A stretch of DNA of 64,000 bases from Bin80 sp026709335. GTDB taxonomy: Bacteria; Bacteroidota; Rhodothermia; Rhodothermales; Bin80. Positions 62,319 through 64,000 of this stretch are shown here, in pieces. The notes beneath the pieces are model-generated. The model saw only the letters and a list, made by a program, of their open reading frames with translations. It searched no databases and was not told where the DNA came from. The stretch covers positions 2,480,001-2,544,000 of the forward strand of contig OZ241385.1 in the NCBI GenBank assembly GCA_965200825.1, given 5' to 3'. The stretch's first letter is position 1. The number at the start of each line of letters is the position of its first letter. A program made the position numbers and the translations under genes.

Positions 62319-63323
62319 ATGACGAATCTTGTAACACTTCTAAAACTATACCTGCTTAGTATACTATGTTCCGTTGTTTTCATACAAACATCCGTCGTTG
62401 CTCAAGAGATGGAGACACGGTATATAGTTGATGAAGAAGGCTATCCACCGATGTCTGCCATAAGGGGTTATGCAACCATTGGGGGAGATTCTGCTGTATA
62501 CGTGGACAATACGCACAACATCTTCTTGTTGATATCTGATCGACGGGAGAAAATAATCGGACAGGTGGGAAATGGTTCTTGCGAACATCGAAGCGTCACA
62601 TCTTTCACAGTTGGCGGAGATACTCTTTTTGTGCTTGACAGCCGGTCAGGACGAATTGTCGAGTATTCAATCGATCGCGGAGATTGTGTTGCAGAAGTAG
62701 GAACAGAACTTTCACGATTTGGTCAGATCGGACGACATGGAGATGCGTTTTATTTGATCAAAAGAGGGAGCTACACCAGTGCATCTCCCTCCGATGAACC
62801 CTTGTTTTACCGCCTTAATTCAGCAGGCCAACTCCAACCTTTGAATCTGACGATAGGAGATCTTGACCGCACTCAATTATTCCCGATACCCGTGAGGCTT
62901 GGCAGACGAATCCCACAAGTCAAGGAAAAGGAGGGAAAATTGTATTTTATTTTACCCTTCTCGCATAAAATTTGGATATATGATCCTCAGACTGAGGATT
63001 TTTCTTCCTTCGACTTGGTAAATAATCCCCCTGATATATCTGAACGTAACTTCCCAACAGATACTCAAGGGGTATCTCAACTTCTTTCTGAATCGGAGCT
63101 TGAAATGGGCTTCTTCCCGCTCGAAAATGTAATTGCTACTCTGTCTTTGTTTGAGTTGCAGCCCATAGTCAGAATCTATTCCTACGATGGCAATTTAATT
63201 GGAGAAGAAACAGATGTCAAACATGTGGACTTTGAGGAACGAGGTAGGCTTTACTCATTACAAGCGACGGATTCAGAAACTGAGATCTATTCCATCGAAC
63301 CCATAGATTTGCGCCTAAACTGA
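62319..63323 (+). CDS. Secreted 6-bladed beta-propeller-like protein
   Basis: 334 residues with a signal peptide (LYLLSILCSVVFIQTSVVAQ). The body has NHL/propeller-like blades: GGDSAVYVDNTHNIFLLIS, GGDTLFVLDSRSGRIVEYSI, KLYFILPFSHKIWIYDPQT and VRIYSYDGNLIGEE. It is related in type to the propeller at 11358, without a visible thioredoxin partner here. The IS66 end begins 160 bp downstream. The ligand is unknown. Confidence 0.7.
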   Translation: MTNLVTLLKLYLLSILCSVVFIQTSVVAQEMETRYIVDEEGYPPMSAIRGYATIGGDSAVYVDNTHNIFLLISDRREKIIGQVGNGSCEHRSVTSFTVGGDTLFVLDSRSGRIVEYSIDRGDCVAEVGTELSRFGQIGRHGDAFYLIKRGSYTSASPSDEPLFYRLNSAGQLQPLNLTIGDLDRTQLFPIPVRLGRRIPQVKEKEGKLYFILPFSHKIWIYDPQTEDFSSFDLVNNPPDISERNFPTDTQGVSQLLSESELEMGFFPLENVIATLSLFELQPIVRIYSYDGNLIGEETDVKHVDFEERGRLYSLQATDSETEIYSIEPIDLRLN

Positions 63324-63485
63324 GATAGCCATCTACTCTCCAATGATCCATTTACTCACCGCTCAACTGCATTTTTGGTATCTATACGAAAATCCCATAT
63401 ACTCGGGCACGGCAAATTGGGATCATTTCTGCGAGTGCTTCATCTGGTATGTCAGATGATGATATCATGGCAGGATGGAGGGGGA

Positions 63486-64000
63486 GTAAATGTCTACCGC
63501 GTCAGATCTATGCGGCTTTTGCGAGGTCGATCTGCTGTGTTGCCTTCCAGTGCTGAGGCAATAGCGTAGACCTCTGCTCTTCGGCAATCGTATGGATCCG
63601 TTTTAATACGTCCACCAACCACTCTTGTGGGTTCACCTCGTGCAAGGTACAGGTGTTGAGCAATGAATAGAGAATCGCCGCACGTTGCGCCGCATCATGG
63701 GAGCCCGCAAACAGGTAGTTCTTTCGTCCGAGTGCAATCGGACGAACACGGTTCTCGACAAGATTGGTGTCAATCTCGACCTCCCCGTGATTCAAAAATC
63801 GCGTCAACTTCTGCCAGCGAACCAGCGCATACTGAACCGCCTGCTTCCAGGACTTCGGACCAACCAGTGCATTGAGCTCCAGAAATGCCTTGAGTTGATC
63901 AAAGATCGGAGCAGATTTTTCCTGACGTATGCACTGCCGCTCTTCAAACGAAACGTCTCGCTCACGAAGATCTCGTTCAATCGCATAGATCTTCCGAAAC
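63486..64000 (-). mobile_element. IS66-family element, cut by the window edge
   Basis: The left boundary is placed at GTAAATGTCTACC (63486), which has the GTAA start of IS66 ends. Only the part with the transposase 3' end is inside the window. Confidence 0.6.
63508..64000 (-). CDS. tnpC: IS66-family transposase, partial
   Basis: About 163 residues of the C-terminus, continuing past the window edge. The minus-strand frame runs FRKIYAIERDLRERDVSFEE, then YALVRWQKLTRFLNHGEVEI and NLVENRVRPIALGRKNYLFA, GSHDAAQRAAILYSLL and EWLVDVLKRI, which is the IS66 TnpC C-terminal domain with its final catalytic glutamate (VEN). The stop is at 63508-63510. The start lies outside. Confidence 0.93.
   Translation of the reverse strand, partial: FRKIYAIERDLRERDVSFEERQCIRQEKSAPIFDQLKAFLELNALVGPKSWKQAVQYALVRWQKLTRFLNHGEVEIDTNLVENRVRPIALGRKNYLFAGSHDAAQRAAILYSLLNTCTLHEVNPQEWLVDVLKRIHTIAEEQRSTLLPQHWKATQQIDLAKAA

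Noticed and set aside
1..64000. CRISPR array, prophage or conjugative module
   Set aside because: No regularly spaced repeats, cas genes, phage structural genes or transfer genes were seen; the lone recombinase at 6299 has no companions.

Overview
The window looks like a chromosomal piece of a Bacteroidota/Rhodothermota-type bacterium. The support is a secreted protein with a type IX secretion C-terminal sorting domain, a GLPGLI protein beside a TonB-receptor-like outer-membrane barrel, a folP-cdaA pair, secreted beta-propellers, and moderate GC. The exact taxon cannot be fixed from sequence reading alone.

Layout. 1-6 kb: NAD kinase, then an FAD oxidoreductase, a membrane 4Fe-4S protein, an ERG4/ERG24 sterol-reductase-like protein and a metallo-beta-lactamase-fold hydrolase. 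6-14 kb: accessory and decayed DNA with an IS1634-type remnant, a tyrosine recombinase, a type IX secreted protein, toxin and thioredoxin debris, and a small-peptide/beta-propeller/thioredoxin operon. 14-30 kb: dense housekeeping genes (thioesterase, queE, aminotransferase, sulfotransferase-like, IMPase, GH3, folP, cdaA, pcm, aspS, POT transporter). A complete IS1634-like element sits between GH3 and folP with a 234-bp duplicated target. 26.2-26.7 kb: a tRNA-Lys(UUU) split by a group I intron, followed by tRNA-Leu(GAG). 30.7-37.5 kb: a capsule/exopolysaccharide operon, followed by ispE. 38.7-52.3 kb: accessory island with an IS110-type chimera, a secreted Cys-rich peptide/GLPGLI/outer-membrane barrel set, an IS1595-type transposon carrying a fused restriction-modification enzyme inserted in psd, an AbiJ-like gene, a RiPP-type ATP-grasp remnant and an ISL3 element. 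52.5-63.3 kb: catabolic and secreted enzymes (ThuA-like, sulfatase, S9 peptidase, sorbosone dehydrogenase-like, beta-propeller) plus a nuclease-helicase fusion. 63.5-64 kb: an IS66 transposase cut by the window edge.

The most notable items are the group I intron in tRNA-Lys(UUU); the IS1595-family transposon with a restriction-modification cargo, 8-bp target duplication and a doubled right end that breaks psd; the homopolymer tracts ahead of that cargo gene; the IS1634-like insertion whose long duplication preserves two divergent genes; and the two cassettes built around small secreted Cys-containing peptides.
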